From positions 20,241 through 84,240 of the forward strand of contig CAZFGK010000013.1 of the NCBI GenBank assembly GCA_964518635.1: a DNA stretch of 64,000 nucleotides, written 5' to 3'. Below are positions 1-8,408 of the stretch, piece by piece. Under the pieces are notes generated by a model that saw only the letters and a program-made list of their open reading frames with translations, had not been told where the DNA came from and searched no databases. Position 1 is the stretch's first letter, and every line of letters begins with the position of its first letter. This DNA is from CAZFGK01 sp964518635 (GTDB lineage Bacteria > Zixibacteria > MSB-5A5 > GN15 > FEB-12). The position numbers and the translations under genes are program-made.

Positions 1-437
1 TCATTCAACTTGATTGCTTCGTTGGTCATGATCGAGCGTTCTTTTTTCGTGAACTTCGACCAGGTACCATCTTCACGCATCCGTTCGATTTCGCGAAGCT
101 TCTTGATCGAGTTCTTGATCGTCGCAAAATTGGTGAGCATCCCACCCTGCCAGCGTTCGACGACATAATAGCCGTTGCAACGGGGAGCCATTTCAAGAAT
201 GACTTCGCGGGCCTGCTTCTTGGTGCCAACGAACATGATCGACTTCCCGGAGCTAACTACTTCGGTCACTTTCCGCTTCGCCTGTTCGAGGGCATTGATG
301 GTTTTCTGAAGATCGATGATGTAGATACCGTTGCGAGCGGCAAAGATGAACGGCTTCATCTTCGGATTCCAACGACGGGTCTGGTGTCCGAAATGGACAC
401 CTGCTTCGAGGAATTCGCGCAACTTTGGCGTGATCAT
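1..437 (-). CDS. rpsB: 30S ribosomal protein S2, 5' part (runs off the window)
   Basis: About 145 N-terminal residues of S2 are present; the gene continues past base 1. The start reads MITPKLREFLEAGVHFGHQT, and GVHFGHQTRRWNPKM is the hallmark S2 N-terminus. It is followed by FIFAARNGIYIIDLQKT and by FVGTKKQA. The ATG at 437 has a GGAG ribosome site (CAGGAGTACTGCC) just upstream, which fixes the start. S2 joins the small subunit late and bridges S1 to the 30S. The gene follows rplM-rpsI on the same strand but is separated from them by a strong terminator at 577-606, so it probably has its own leader (438-562). Identity is certain; only the length is unknown. Confidence 0.97.
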   Translation of the reverse strand, partial: MITPKLREFLEAGVHFGHQTRRWNPKMKPFIFAARNGIYIIDLQKTINALEQAKRKVTEVVSSGKSIMFVGTKKQAREVILEMAPRCNGYYVVERWQGGMLTNFATIKNSIKKLREIERMREDGTWSKFTKKERSIMTNEAIKLN

Positions 438-562
438 GGCAGTACTCCTGCGTTTTGGTTGGGCACCATCTGATGGTCATCCCGTGCAGTCTCTCGCCGA
501 AGCGAGACCATCTGCAAAGTCGCATCAGACTGTTTATTTGACCCTGAGTATTTCTCAGGGTC
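438..562 (-). promoter_or_regulatory. structured 5' leader of rpsB, candidate autoregulatory element
   Basis: The stretch between the rpsI terminator and rpsB holds several inverted repeats. There is a perfect 9-bp stem at 540-548/554-562 (gaccctgag and its complement, loop of five). A 6-bp stem closed on the minus strand by a UUCG-type tetraloop lies around 491-506. A third repeat, accatc/gatggt, lies near 468-480. Many bacteria control rpsB through an S2-binding leader. This leader was not matched to a known family here. Hairpins are seen in the sequence; the regulatory role is inferred. Confidence 0.4.
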
Positions 563-576
563 ATCAAATATTTATC

Positions 577-606
577 AAAAACTCGCTCGAATTGTTTCGA
601 GCGAGT
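577..606 (-). terminator. rho-independent terminator after rplM-rpsI
   Basis: A perfect 11-bp stem (581-591 with 596-606, loop of four) is followed on the minus strand by TTTTGATAAAT. It starts 15 bases after the rpsI stop codon and separates the rplM-rpsI unit from rpsB. Confidence 0.85.
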
Positions 607-620
607 GCTCAATCAATCGA

Positions 621-1022
621 CTAGCGCTTCGAATACTGGAAGCGTTTACGCGCTTTCGGACGACCGTATTTCTTACGTTCGACCATACGAGAGTCACGAG
701 TGAGCATCTCTTCTTTACGAAGGAGCTTGGTCGCATCCTCTTTCATCTTCACAATTGCACGGGCGACCGCCAGACGAATCGCACCGGCCTGACCGGAGCT
801 CCCACCACCCTTGACTGAACAGGCGATATCAAGACCACCAGTGAGGTCTGTGACGAGGAGTGGTTCGGTGGCGTGGTTGACGAGGGTTTCGCGGCAGAGG
901 TAGGCGTGAATGTCACGACCATTGACAACGAAGTTCCCCTTGCCGGGGATCATGGTTACACGGGCAACCGCTTCTTTACGGCGACCGGTAGCAGAAAAAG
1001 TCATTGGACGGGCTGTAACCAT
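621..1022 (-). CDS. rpsI: 30S ribosomal protein S9
   Basis: 133 residues, the normal S9 length. The family shows in FSATGRRKEAVARV near the start, the GGGSSGQAGAIRLAVARA block, and the basic tail KKYGRPKARKRFQYSKR. In S9 this C-terminal tail reaches into the P site to contact tRNA. The gene follows rplM with a 7-base gap, the standard rplM-rpsI pair. The start could also be the methionine seven codons in (MTFSATGRR), which would match typical S9 N-termini better. Confidence 0.97.
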   Translation of the reverse strand: MVTARPMTFSATGRRKEAVARVTMIPGKGNFVVNGRDIHAYLCRETLVNHATEPLLVTDLTGGLDIACSVKGGGSSGQAGAIRLAVARAIVKMKEDATKLLRKEEMLTRDSRMVERKKYGRPKARKRFQYSKR

Positions 1023-1029
1023 GAATCAA

Positions 1030-1470
1030 CTATTCCTTTTCCAGCTTCACCGAGACGGGACGCTGAGCGACGTGTGGATGTTCCGAACCGGGATAGACAT
1101 GCAAGTGAGTCAGAATCTTACGACCCAGCGAATTCTTGGGGAGCATCTTGCGGACTGTCCACATGAAGGCGCGAGCCGGATGCTTGGCGACCTGATCACC
1201 AATGCTGGTCTTGCGCAATCCACCCGGATAGCCAGTGTAGTGATAACGAAACCGTTCCTTGGCTTTGTTGCCGCTGACCTTGACCGCGGAAGCATTGATC
1301 ACAACGACGTGATCGCCACAGTCCTGATGCGGGGCAAAAGTCGGCTTATGTTTGCCGCGAAGAATTTTCACCGCCTGTACGGCAGCTCGTCCGAGAGTCT
1401 GATCCTGCAAGTCGATCAACACCCATTGTTTGGCGTTTGGATCGATTGCGGAAATAAGTGTCTTGTTCAT
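1030..1470 (-). CDS. rplM: 50S ribosomal protein L13
   Basis: 146 residues, the usual L13 size. Diagnostic stretches are WVLIDLQDQTLGRAA near residue 20, GDHVVVINA near 50, the GYPGGLR segment near 82, and MLPKNSLGRKILTHLHVYPG near 110. L13 is an early-assembling large-subunit protein. The ATG is preceded by AGGAT, a weak but correctly placed ribosome site. A candidate promoter lies at 1583-1611, leaving a leader of about 100 bases. It is first gene of the rplM-rpsI unit. Confidence 0.97.
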   Translation of the reverse strand: MNKTLISAIDPNAKQWVLIDLQDQTLGRAAVQAVKILRGKHKPTFAPHQDCGDHVVVINASAVKVSGNKAKERFRYHYTGYPGGLRKTSIGDQVAKHPARAFMWTVRKMLPKNSLGRKILTHLHVYPGSEHPHVAQRPVSVKLEKE

Positions 1471-1582
1471 GTCTATCCTATCAACGGGTCAAAAGTACCA
1501 ATTCAAAATCTGCTGTCTGGAAAGTGGGTCAATCACCGGACAAGCAAGAAAAGTCCCCCATTCCGGGCGACCAGAGCCGGGA

Positions 1583-1611
1583 AGGATGCAGGATTCCGGG
1601 CGGTATGTCAA
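1583..1611 (-). promoter_or_regulatory. candidate sigma70-type promoter for rplM-rpsI
   Basis: On the minus strand a consensus TTGACA (1611-1606) is followed after 17 bases by CATCCT (1588-1583). The -35 is perfect and the -10 is poor. It is placed between the end of the upstream gene (1631) and rplM. Confidence 0.45.
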
Positions 1612-1630
1612 GGGGGAGTCTTGGGGTCGC

Positions 1631-2641
1631 CTATTTGGTCGATTTCAAGGCAGCCGGATTGGAATAAACCCACTGAAAGACAACGACTTTGGGATAATTA
1701 CCGAACCCGGGGTCTGTGATCATGACCAGCGACCGAATGCCGTTGACCTGCCCAATGGCGATCCCCTCGACCAGACCATAGAGAAGATCTCCCGTGTCGG
1801 TGCCGGTCCATTCGAGAGGGTGATCGACGAGTTCGTAGCGGGCCTGGGTGATGATTGAAATGGGACCAGTCGCTTGATAGATTTCTATTGTCCTCGCTGG
1901 TCTGTTCACAACAAGAAGATCGTAGGTCTGAGTATCGATGCAGAGAGCCGAATATGCTGACCGAGTTGCGGCAGCAATGACTCGTTTATCGTCAGCATGT
2001 GAAAAGGCCGGTAGAGTTCGGGCAATATCGATCATTTTGCCTTGAGACGAATCATCACCGAACGGATACCCGTAGTATGCTACAGGACCGCTGAGTGACA
2101 GAATCTTTGGAGACTCCCGCTCTTTGACGAGATATATTCTACTACCCTGAACTGCGATTCCCTCTGCATTTGTATTGACACCCAGTTCATAAGGTCGAGT
2201 AAGAACTAGAGCCGAATCATGCCAACAGGAATCGGAATTGAATCGGAGAGTCAGGATGGGCAAAGAATCATGTAGTACGCGCTCACCACACAACTTTAGT
2301 CGAATACCAAAGGAGTCAGATCGCTGGACTTCCACCCCTTCAAGATCATAGTAGGTCGTGTCACCTGCGATACTCAGCTGCCGCAGGTCTTCAATAGAAT
2401 CTGTCAGGCGAAATGTCGCTAACTGCGGAATCCCTTTGTCGAAGCAGGTGATGAACTGTTTGGTGAGCGGATCATACGCCAGCCCCGATGCCTCCCTTTT
2501 CAGCGGAAATTTCAGCACATGGGTCGCCATCACTTTTTGACCATCCGGCATCACCAGAAACGGCATCGTATCCTGATCGACTTTTGCAGTAATTGACGAT
2601 GCAGAACAAAGCAGAATGATCGAAAGCAAAAAGCGATACAT
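1631..2641 (-). CDS. secreted phytase-like / SdiA-regulated-type beta-propeller protein
   Basis: 336 residues with an N-terminal signal peptide (MYRFLLSIILLCSASSITA). The body repeats short motifs typical of the esterase-like domain of phytase and SdiA-regulated propellers: EASGLAYDPLTKQF near 50, YYDLEGVEV near 97, NTNAEGIAVQG near 155 and GLVEGIAIGQ near 290. These proteins fold as six-bladed propellers, but the substrate is unknown in most members. Its ATG shares one base with the stop codon of the yhhQ-like gene, so the two are translationally coupled. The Cys in the signal region does not fit a lipobox well, so a secreted soluble form is more likely. Fold is inferred; enzymatic activity is not shown. 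Confidence 0.6.
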   Translation of the reverse strand: MYRFLLSIILLCSASSITAKVDQDTMPFLVMPDGQKVMATHVLKFPLKREASGLAYDPLTKQFITCFDKGIPQLATFRLTDSIEDLRQLSIAGDTTYYDLEGVEVQRSDSFGIRLKLCGERVLHDSLPILTLRFNSDSCWHDSALVLTRPYELGVNTNAEGIAVQGSRIYLVKERESPKILSLSGPVAYYGYPFGDDSSQGKMIDIARTLPAFSHADDKRVIAAATRSAYSALCIDTQTYDLLVVNRPARTIEIYQATGPISIITQARYELVDHPLEWTGTDTGDLLYGLVEGIAIGQVNGIRSLVMITDPGFGNYPKVVVFQWVYSNPAALKSTK

Positions 2642-3351
2642 CAGGTTTTCAGTGAGAATGGCGTGAAGTCGGTGTTCTTGTCATAGTAGTCTTCGTTCTC
2701 AACACGTTTCAGGAATTTCACGAATGCATAGGTAAATGGAGTAGCGAACACTTCCCAGAGGACTTTGAGTGCATAATTGACGAGCATCACTTCAATCACC
2801 TGTTCGTTCGACCAGATTCCCCAGAATGCGACGGGATAAAATACCAGAGAATCGATCCCTGCGCCAACGATGGTCGAGCCGATAGTACGGGTGAAAAGCC
2901 AGCGACCATTAGTCATGATCTTCATCTTTGCGAGCACAAACGAATTGGCAAACTCTCCAATCCAGTACGCACTGATCGAGGCAGCGACAATTCGCCATGT
3001 CGAACCAAACGCACCTGCAATGATCTCTTGCCCTTCCCATCCATCAGCAGCGGGAAGATTGACCACCGTCCATGCCATCAGAGAGGCAAATGCCAGTGCT
3101 GCGAAACCTGCCCAGACCACTTTTCGTGCGCGGGCATAGCCGTAGACTTCAGTCAGGAAATCACCAAACAGATAGGAGATCGGGAAAAAGAGAATCCCCG
3201 CGCCAGCATTGAAACTGAATCCACCAAAGAAAAACTCCGGAATTGTGAGTGTCCAGATTTTCGCCGGACCGATCAGATTAGAGCAAAGGAGAACGGTGAC
3301 AAAGACCGCCATGACGAGATCGTAGTACTTGTAGTTTTGCCGATGGGTCAC
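2641..3351 (-). CDS. yhhQ: queuosine precursor transporter, YhhQ family
   Basis: 236 residues with about six membrane helices. The family signature is clear in the N-terminal third: VTVLLCSNLIGPAKI, then the FFGGFSFNAGAGILFFPISY stretch with GDFLTEVYGYARARKVVW, where the acidic-aromatic loop is the most conserved part of the YhhQ/DUF165 family. Members import 7-cyano-7-deazaguanine or 7-aminomethyl-deazaguanine for tRNA queuosine formation. No other queuosine gene is in the window, so the organism may salvage the precursor. The downstream gene starts inside the stop codon. Confidence 0.88.
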   Translation of the reverse strand: MTHRQNYKYYDLVMAVFVTVLLCSNLIGPAKIWTLTIPEFFFGGFSFNAGAGILFFPISYLFGDFLTEVYGYARARKVVWAGFAALAFASLMAWTVVNLPAADGWEGQEIIAGAFGSTWRIVAASISAYWIGEFANSFVLAKMKIMTNGRWLFTRTIGSTIVGAGIDSLVFYPVAFWGIWSNEQVIEVMLVNYALKVLWEVFATPFTYAFVKFLKRVENEDYYDKNTDFTPFSLKT

Positions 3352-3375
3352 ACTGACTCCGTTCTGCTCATTTCA

Positions 3376-3413
3376 GGTAGAAGAATGGGGATATTGCAGA
3401 GCAACATCCCCAT
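3376..3413 (-). terminator. probable terminator after the aquaporin gene
   Basis: An inverted repeat (3385-3413, atggggat with ttgc, one mismatch) forms a stem of about 13 pairs. On the minus strand it is followed by TTCTTCTACC. It lies just past the aquaporin stop and before the yhhQ-type gene. The T run is imperfect. Confidence 0.5.
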
Positions 3414-3435
3414 GTATTCACAGTTCCATACGGGG

Positions 3436-4107
3436 CTATTTCTTTTCCATCACCATCGGATAGATGATACCAGCCGCCAGACCACCGAGCATCGGACCAA
3501 CCCAATAGACCCAGATGTTATCGAGCCCACCGCCTAAGAGAGCCGGACCAAGATGTCGAGCAGGGTTGGCTGCCCCGCCCGTGAGTGGACCGGCCATAAG
3601 GATATCAAGCGTGAGAGTGAGTCCAATGAATAGTGCCCCAAGCTTTGGAGCTCTATTGTCTACTGCCGAACCGAAAACAACAAAGACCAGGAAAAATGTA
3701 ATGACCGCCTCGGTAACAACTCCCATAAGAGGAGTAACTCCAATTGCCGCATTGAGTGATGGGGTGCCCATCCCAATGGTTGTAAGTGTATCGACCGGAA
3801 CGACAATTTTGATGAGAAGAGCAGCAACAACGCCTGCCATACATTGAGTAATCACATAACCGAAAAATGTACCGAGATCGATTTTCTTCCCGATGAGCAG
3901 ACCGAAGCTCACCGCAGGATTGAAGTGCCCGCCTGAAATATGGCCAACCGCGGTCCCCATGGCGCAGACAACTAAACCGTGGGCGAGTGCCACACCAACG
4001 AGGGTGCCTCCTCCACCGGCTATTGCCGACGCTGCTATAGAACCTATTCCGATGAAGACTAGAGCGAAAGTTCCTATAAACTCGGCAAGCAGTGCATTCA
4101 ATCGCAT
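3436..4107 (-). CDS. aquaporin / MIP-family channel
   Basis: 223 residues with six helices and two half-membrane NPA loops. The first NPA is at residues 63-65 (SGGHFNPAVS) and the second at 181-183 (GGAANPARHLGPAL), with the selectivity-filter arginine at 184. This is the water- or glycerol-channel layout of bacterial MIPs. The gene lies 128 bases downstream of an ACR3 arsenite exporter on the same strand. In some rhizobia a MIP channel in an ars operon conducts arsenite, so an arsenic role is possible. A plain water or solute channel is equally likely. The start has a good GGAT-type ribosome site (AAAGGATCTCGCG). Confidence 0.9.
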   Translation of the reverse strand: MRLNALLAEFIGTFALVFIGIGSIAASAIAGGGGTLVGVALAHGLVVCAMGTAVGHISGGHFNPAVSFGLLIGKKIDLGTFFGYVITQCMAGVVAALLIKIVVPVDTLTTIGMGTPSLNAAIGVTPLMGVVTEAVITFFLVFVVFGSAVDNRAPKLGALFIGLTLTLDILMAGPLTGGAANPARHLGPALLGGGLDNIWVYWVGPMLGGLAAGIIYPMVMEKK

Positions 4108-4235
4108 CGCGAGATCCTTTCTGCATGAGTTGATTGTCTAACCAAGAGAATCATATCATCTACCGCTCAGAAACAAGTTTGATTTCTTCTATTCTCAGTT
4201 GAAATCAGATGACTCAAAAAAAGGAGCCGATTGGA

Positions 4236-5303
4236 TCAGGTCGCTTGAACTTTGGAAAAGTACTTGTCCCGAAAGTGCAATGAGACGCGGACGAGCAGAA
4301 CAAGAACAGGAACTTCGACAAGCGGTCCGACTACAGCTGCAAATGCAACTCCCGAATTGATTCCAAAAACGGCTATGGCAACGGCAATGGCGAGTTCAAA
4401 ATTGTTGGATGCGGCGGTAAAACTCAAAGTAGCTGATGTGCTGTAATTTGTTCCAATACGGTAACTCAGAGCGAAGCTGACAAGAAACATGACGACAAAA
4501 TAAATGAGCAGTGGGACTGCGATTCTCAAGATATCAAATGGTATCTGGACAATCATTTCCCCCTTGAGCGAAAACATGACAAAAATGGTAAAGAGCAGGG
4601 CAACAAGCGTGATAGGACTAATCACAGGGATGAACTTCTGATCATACCACTCTTTGCCACGGAGGCGAATCATCACGAATCGCGTTACAAATCCGGTCAC
4701 GAATGGAATCCCGAGATAGACGAAAACGGACTCGGCAATCTGTCCCATCGAAATATCAACAATTGCCCCATCCATTCCGAAAAGTGCCGGTAACTTGGTA
4801 ATGAATAGCCAGGCAAAAAATGGGAAAAACAGGATTTGAAAAACTGAATTGAAAGCCACGAGCCCAGCTGCATACTCAGCATTCCCATCCGCGAGGTCAT
4901 TCCAGACAATGACCATCGCGATGCACCGGGCGAGACCAATCAGAATCAAGCCGATCATGTACTCTGGTTGTCCCGAAAGAAATACCAGAGCCAAAAAAAA
5001 CATGAGAATCGGCCCAATGATCCAATTTTGGACCAAGCTCAGGATAAGAACTGGTACATCGCGGAATACTCTCCCAAGTTCTTCGTATCGGACTTTTGCC
5101 AACGGAGGGTACATCATCGCGATTAGCCCAACGGCTAGTGGAATGTTGGTGATTCCTATTGAGTATTGGTTCCAAAAATTCGCAATCCCTGGATTCAAAT
5201 TCCCTACTGCGACCGCAACTACCATCGTCAGGAAAATCCACAGTGTGAGGAAGCGATCCAACAGACCTAGTCGTTTTGGATGTTCACTTAATCGTTTGAC
5301 CAT
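4236..5303 (-). CDS. arsB (ACR3 type): ACR3-family arsenite efflux permease
   Basis: 355 residues, ten predicted membrane helices. Diagnostic features are the GLARCIAMVIVWN motif, whose cysteine (C127) corresponds to the essential cysteine of ACR3 exporters, and the block TAASNNFELAIAVAIAVFGI in helix 9. The protein exports As(OH)3 as the anion using the proton gradient. No arsR repressor or arsC reductase gene is adjacent, which is unusual for an ars locus. The next gene downstream is an aquaporin on the same strand. Start ATG at 5303; an ATG later in the same frame is less likely because it would cut the cytoplasmic N-terminus. Confidence 0.93.
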   Translation of the reverse strand: MVKRLSEHPKRLGLLDRFLTLWIFLTMVVAVAVGNLNPGIANFWNQYSIGITNIPLAVGLIAMMYPPLAKVRYEELGRVFRDVPVLILSLVQNWIIGPILMFFLALVFLSGQPEYMIGLILIGLARCIAMVIVWNDLADGNAEYAAGLVAFNSVFQILFFPFFAWLFITKLPALFGMDGAIVDISMGQIAESVFVYLGIPFVTGFVTRFVMIRLRGKEWYDQKFIPVISPITLVALLFTIFVMFSLKGEMIVQIPFDILRIAVPLLIYFVVMFLVSFALSYRIGTNYSTSATLSFTAASNNFELAIAVAIAVFGINSGVAFAAVVGPLVEVPVLVLLVRVSLHFRDKYFSKVQAT

Positions 5304-5392
5304 CTAGATGAAAAAAGTAGCTGTGCCAGGGTCAAGCAAGTACAAATGTTACGAAGTCGACGGTTTCCCGATTATCTGGGAAAAGCACTCGC

Positions 5393-6565
5393 TCAGTCCT
5401 TATACGGATCGCGAATATCTGGTCCGGCCATCGCGACACCAATCGGATTGAGGACATGGATAATTTTGATCGTTCCCTTATGATACTCCAAAACTTCGGG
5501 CAGTCGCTTGTAACAATGAGGGGATTCATCGACATCGGCGCCGCGAAGCTCTACGCCACTTCGATTCACCCACTCATTCATATCTTTGCGTGTGACTACG
5601 CCGGGGGCAATCACCTCACCTGTTTTCCAGTCTCTCTTCCCACGTGCTTGCGTACGAGACATCGCCCGACCCGCTCCATGAACAGTTGAGTAGAGGGCAG
5701 TTTTAGATTCTTCACTCTCGATTCCTTCGAGAATGACACTGATTTCCCCCATACTTCCGCCGACAAAGCCACGCTGTCCAGGAAATGCAGGAGTCGCCCC
5801 TTTGCGCACGACCCAGAATGATTCACCGCCGTGCTCTTCTCGCCATGCGAAGTTGTGATGGTTGTGCACTTCATCGACCGCATTCGCACCGAGCACGCGA
5901 AGAACTTCGCTACAGACCCAGTCTCTTCCTGCGTAGGCATATCTTCCCGCCAGATGCATGAGTGTGATGTAGTCTACTCCCAGTTCACTTGATGCCGAAA
6001 TCACGCACGGTTCGACATCCATTCCATCCTTTGCCCCCGCCTGCTCAAGAAAGTAGGTCGCGGTTTTGTGCCCGAGACCTCGTGAACCGAAATGCACCCC
6101 GACCCAGATACGATCCAGTTCATCTGCAAAGATATCGACGTAGTGATTTCCGCCACCAACCGTTCCAAGCTGTGACTCGGCGAGCTGCTTGAGTCCAGAG
6201 GCAGGTTTCAGTTTCCATGCAGGATCATCGAAGAGTTCATGATCGACCCGAGTCTTGTTTTTTCGTCCCATGCCGAATGAGACACGATGGAAGATCGCAT
6301 CCATGATTTTCGAAATGTCACGACGGACATCGGAGAGATGTGCATCGGTCAATACCGCTTTATTTCCGCAGGCAATATCAAAGCCGACTCCAGAGGGAGA
6401 AATAGAATCCCGATACGCAACAACTCCGCCAATCGGGACAGCATACCCTTTATGATGATCGGCCATGAGCGCACATTTGTCGGCAGTGGTTGCACAACGC
6501 TGAATCTGAGTGACCGACGATTCATCTGGATCCCCCCAGACCGGAATCTCTCCGAAATATTTCAC
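5393..6565 (-). CDS. rtcB: RtcB-family RNA 3'-phosphate ligase
   Basis: 390 residues, close to the usual short RtcB length. It begins with GTG, supported by AAAAGGAG ten bases upstream. Metal and nucleotide residues are recognisable: DIACGN (C66) in place of the common DIGCGM, TVGGGNHYVDI near 135-144, GVHFGSRGLGH near 156, and the guanylylated histidine in TVHGAGRAMSR (H296). RtcB joins 2',3'-cyclic phosphate or 3'-phosphate RNA ends to 5'-OH ends with GTP and Mn2+, acting in RNA repair. No archease gene is adjacent. The A/N substitutions in the DIGCGM motif mark a divergent subgroup. Confidence 0.93.
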   Translation of the reverse strand: MKYFGEIPVWGDPDESSVTQIQRCATTADKCALMADHHKGYAVPIGGVVAYRDSISPSGVGFDIACGNKAVLTDAHLSDVRRDISKIMDAIFHRVSFGMGRKNKTRVDHELFDDPAWKLKPASGLKQLAESQLGTVGGGNHYVDIFADELDRIWVGVHFGSRGLGHKTATYFLEQAGAKDGMDVEPCVISASSELGVDYITLMHLAGRYAYAGRDWVCSEVLRVLGANAVDEVHNHHNFAWREEHGGESFWVVRKGATPAFPGQRGFVGGSMGEISVILEGIESEESKTALYSTVHGAGRAMSRTQARGKRDWKTGEVIAPGVVTRKDMNEWVNRSGVELRGADVDESPHCYKRLPEVLEYHKGTIKIIHVLNPIGVAMAGPDIRDPYKD

Positions 6566-6616
6566 GGCATTCTCCTTTTCAGGACTATACCGAATGAACC
6601 GCGCGAATAAAAGAAA

Positions 6617-7234
6617 TCAGTGAGGTTTGAGTGAAGAAGAGATCGAGTGGTTTTGCAGGAGCACCAGCTTGTTTGATTTCGCCATCCCATCTCGTTTGGC
6701 GCATTTTCCGCAGTGTGCCATGCGGAGTCGTTTCCGACGCGGGTACTCAAGTGAACATTGAGGGCAATGATAGAGAAATTTCGCCGGACGTCGAAGTGAG
6801 GGATGACTCGTCGCGTACCGACTCGCCCCGACTCGTGTGGCTTCTGCTTTGAAATGTCTGTCATGTGTCGGATTGAGAATGTGGATCATCTCATGCTTCA
6901 GCGTATCTCGAAGCTGCTCCGGAAAAAGTTCATGATATGGGATGCCGAGGCGAATGGTCTTCTGTGATGGCGTGTATGAACCCGCAGCACGCATTCGTGC
7001 AGAGTAGATGATCGAAACCTTCGGAAGTTTTCCTTCAAAATACTCATTATTGATTTCGTCAAACCAGGTCGAAACTGTCTCAATTGGCGGAAGTGACGAT
7101 TTCGTACTGCTCTTTCGAGCTATCTTTTTCGGACCAGGTACGCTCTGAATAGTGGGCGAGGAAAAGAGATCTCCGACAAATGAACTCAGCACCGCCATCA
7201 GAGATTGTGATCTGCAATTCCTACGCAATGGCAT
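6617..7234 (-). CDS. SprT-like zinc metalloprotease domain protein
   Basis: 205 residues. The SprT domain starts near residue 53. It holds the HEMIH zinc motif (H114-E115-H118) followed by HDRHF, where H127 can be the third ligand. A C-terminal zinc ribbon has four cysteines (C157, C160, C175, C178). The same architecture is found in SprT and Spartan-type proteases that degrade DNA-protein crosslinks; bacterial members are poorly characterised. The start is uncertain: the first ATG lacks a ribosome site and abuts the mtnA stop, while a second ATG 12 codons later has AGGA upstream at long spacing. It lies between mtnA and rtcB on the same strand. Confidence 0.82.
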   Translation of the reverse strand: MPLRRNCRSQSLMAVLSSFVGDLFSSPTIQSVPGPKKIARKSSTKSSLPPIETVSTWFDEINNEYFEGKLPKVSIIYSARMRAAGSYTPSQKTIRLGIPYHELFPEQLRDTLKHEMIHILNPTHDRHFKAEATRVGASRYATSHPSLRRPAKFLYHCPQCSLEYPRRKRLRMAHCGKCAKRDGMAKSNKLVLLQNHSISSSLKPH

Positions 7235-7235
7235 G

Positions 7236-8273
7236 CTATGATGTTCGTCGACCCGGTTTCACGCCGGTATCGGTAATAAAGGCACTGACTAATTCTCCCG
7301 GAGTGATATCAAAGGCAGGTGAATAAACAGGGGAATTTTCTGGTGCAGTTGATTGACCGAAGGTGTGGGTTACTTCCCGTGGATCACGTTCTTCGATCAC
7401 AATTTCAGCTCCTGAATCCATTTTTCTGTCGAAGGTCGATTCGGGAGCGGCGACGTAGAAAGGAATCCCCAGCGATTGCGCGATGACCGCAAGACCATAG
7501 GTGCCGATCTTGTTGGCAGTATCTCCGTTATTGGCGATTCGATCTGCGCCGACAATGACTGCCTGTACTCCGCGAGTTTTCATCACCATCGCGGCAGCGT
7601 TGTCGCAGATGAGGGTTGCATCGATTCCGGCATGAAGCAATTCCCACATCGTGAGCCGCGCTCCTTGAAGCACGGGGCGAGTTTCATCCACAAAGACTCT
7701 GGGATTTTTCCCTGCTTCCGCCATGGTATAGAGTACGCCAATCGCGGTGCCGATCCCGCCGGTTGCAAGTGCGCCGGTATTACAGTGAGTCAGTATGACT
7801 GCATCTTTGGGCAGGAGATCATTGCCGAATCTCCCTATTGCTGCACACATAGCGCGATCTTCATCATGGATCGCCCTTGCCTCAGTCCAGAGGATATCGA
7901 GGGCCTGCTGATAGTTCTGCGGACCTTCTGCAATATAGGCACCAACCATCCGATCCATCGCCCAGAAGAGATTCACCGCGGTTGGTCGAGACTGACGAAA
8001 CTCCTGAGCGAATTCTTCGACCTGATCCTGAGAATAGCGTCCGGTCTGCTTGACTGCCATCGCGACACCATAAGCCGCGGCGATCCCGATTGCAGGAGCT
8101 CCGCGAACAACCAATCGTTTGATCGCCGATATGACCTGTTTGTAATCAAAAAAGTCATGGTAGATCAGCCGAAGGGGTAATTGAGTCTGATCGAGTACGC
8201 GAAGCTGCTCACCGATCAGTTCCAGCCCTTTGGGGACTTCAATTTTCTTCTGAGACGTCATAGGAGTAGGCAT
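7236..8273 (-). CDS. mtnA: S-methyl-5-thioribose-1-phosphate isomerase
   Basis: 345 residues from the ATG at 8273 (or 341 from the ATG at 8261), the normal MtnA length. Conserved parts are RGAPAIGIAAAYGVAM, the catalytic-cysteine loop LTHCNTGALATGG, and the catalytic-aspartate loop GADRIANNGDTANKIGTYG. The enzyme isomerises the sugar in the methionine salvage pathway; homologous eIF2B-like folds act on other sugar phosphates. Translation from a TTG at 8357 is open but would start inside the terminator stem of the upstream gene, so it is rejected. Neither ATG has a strong ribosome site. Confidence 0.9.
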   Translation of the reverse strand: MPTPMTSQKKIEVPKGLELIGEQLRVLDQTQLPLRLIYHDFFDYKQVISAIKRLVVRGAPAIGIAAAYGVAMAVKQTGRYSQDQVEEFAQEFRQSRPTAVNLFWAMDRMVGAYIAEGPQNYQQALDILWTEARAIHDEDRAMCAAIGRFGNDLLPKDAVILTHCNTGALATGGIGTAIGVLYTMAEAGKNPRVFVDETRPVLQGARLTMWELLHAGIDATLICDNAAAMVMKTRGVQAVIVGADRIANNGDTANKIGTYGLAVIAQSLGIPFYVAAPESTFDRKMDSGAEIVIEERDPREVTHTFGQSTAPENSPVYSPAFDITPGELVSAFITDTGVKPGRRTS

Positions 8274-8341
8274 GACGAAAGATGGCAACTGAATTTCATG
8301 ATGGCAACTAAAGCATGAAGTCGCAGACGATTGAAGTGCCC

Positions 8342-8377
8342 AAAAAGAAAGCGCCAACCCCAGAAGGGTTGGCGCTT
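8342..8377 (-). terminator. rho-independent terminator of the Ig-like lipoprotein gene
   Basis: A perfect 12-bp stem (8349-8360 with 8366-8377, loop cagaa) is followed on the minus strand by TTCTTTTTG. It lies 32 bases past the lipoprotein stop and upstream of mtnA. Confidence 0.9.
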
Positions 8378-8408
8378 GAAAGTGCGTAGTGTCGACTTAG
8401 AATCGAAA

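Noticed and set aside
8274..8357. TTG start extending mtnA by 28 residues
   Set aside because: The start lies inside the terminator stem of the upstream gene and the extension is not part of the family.
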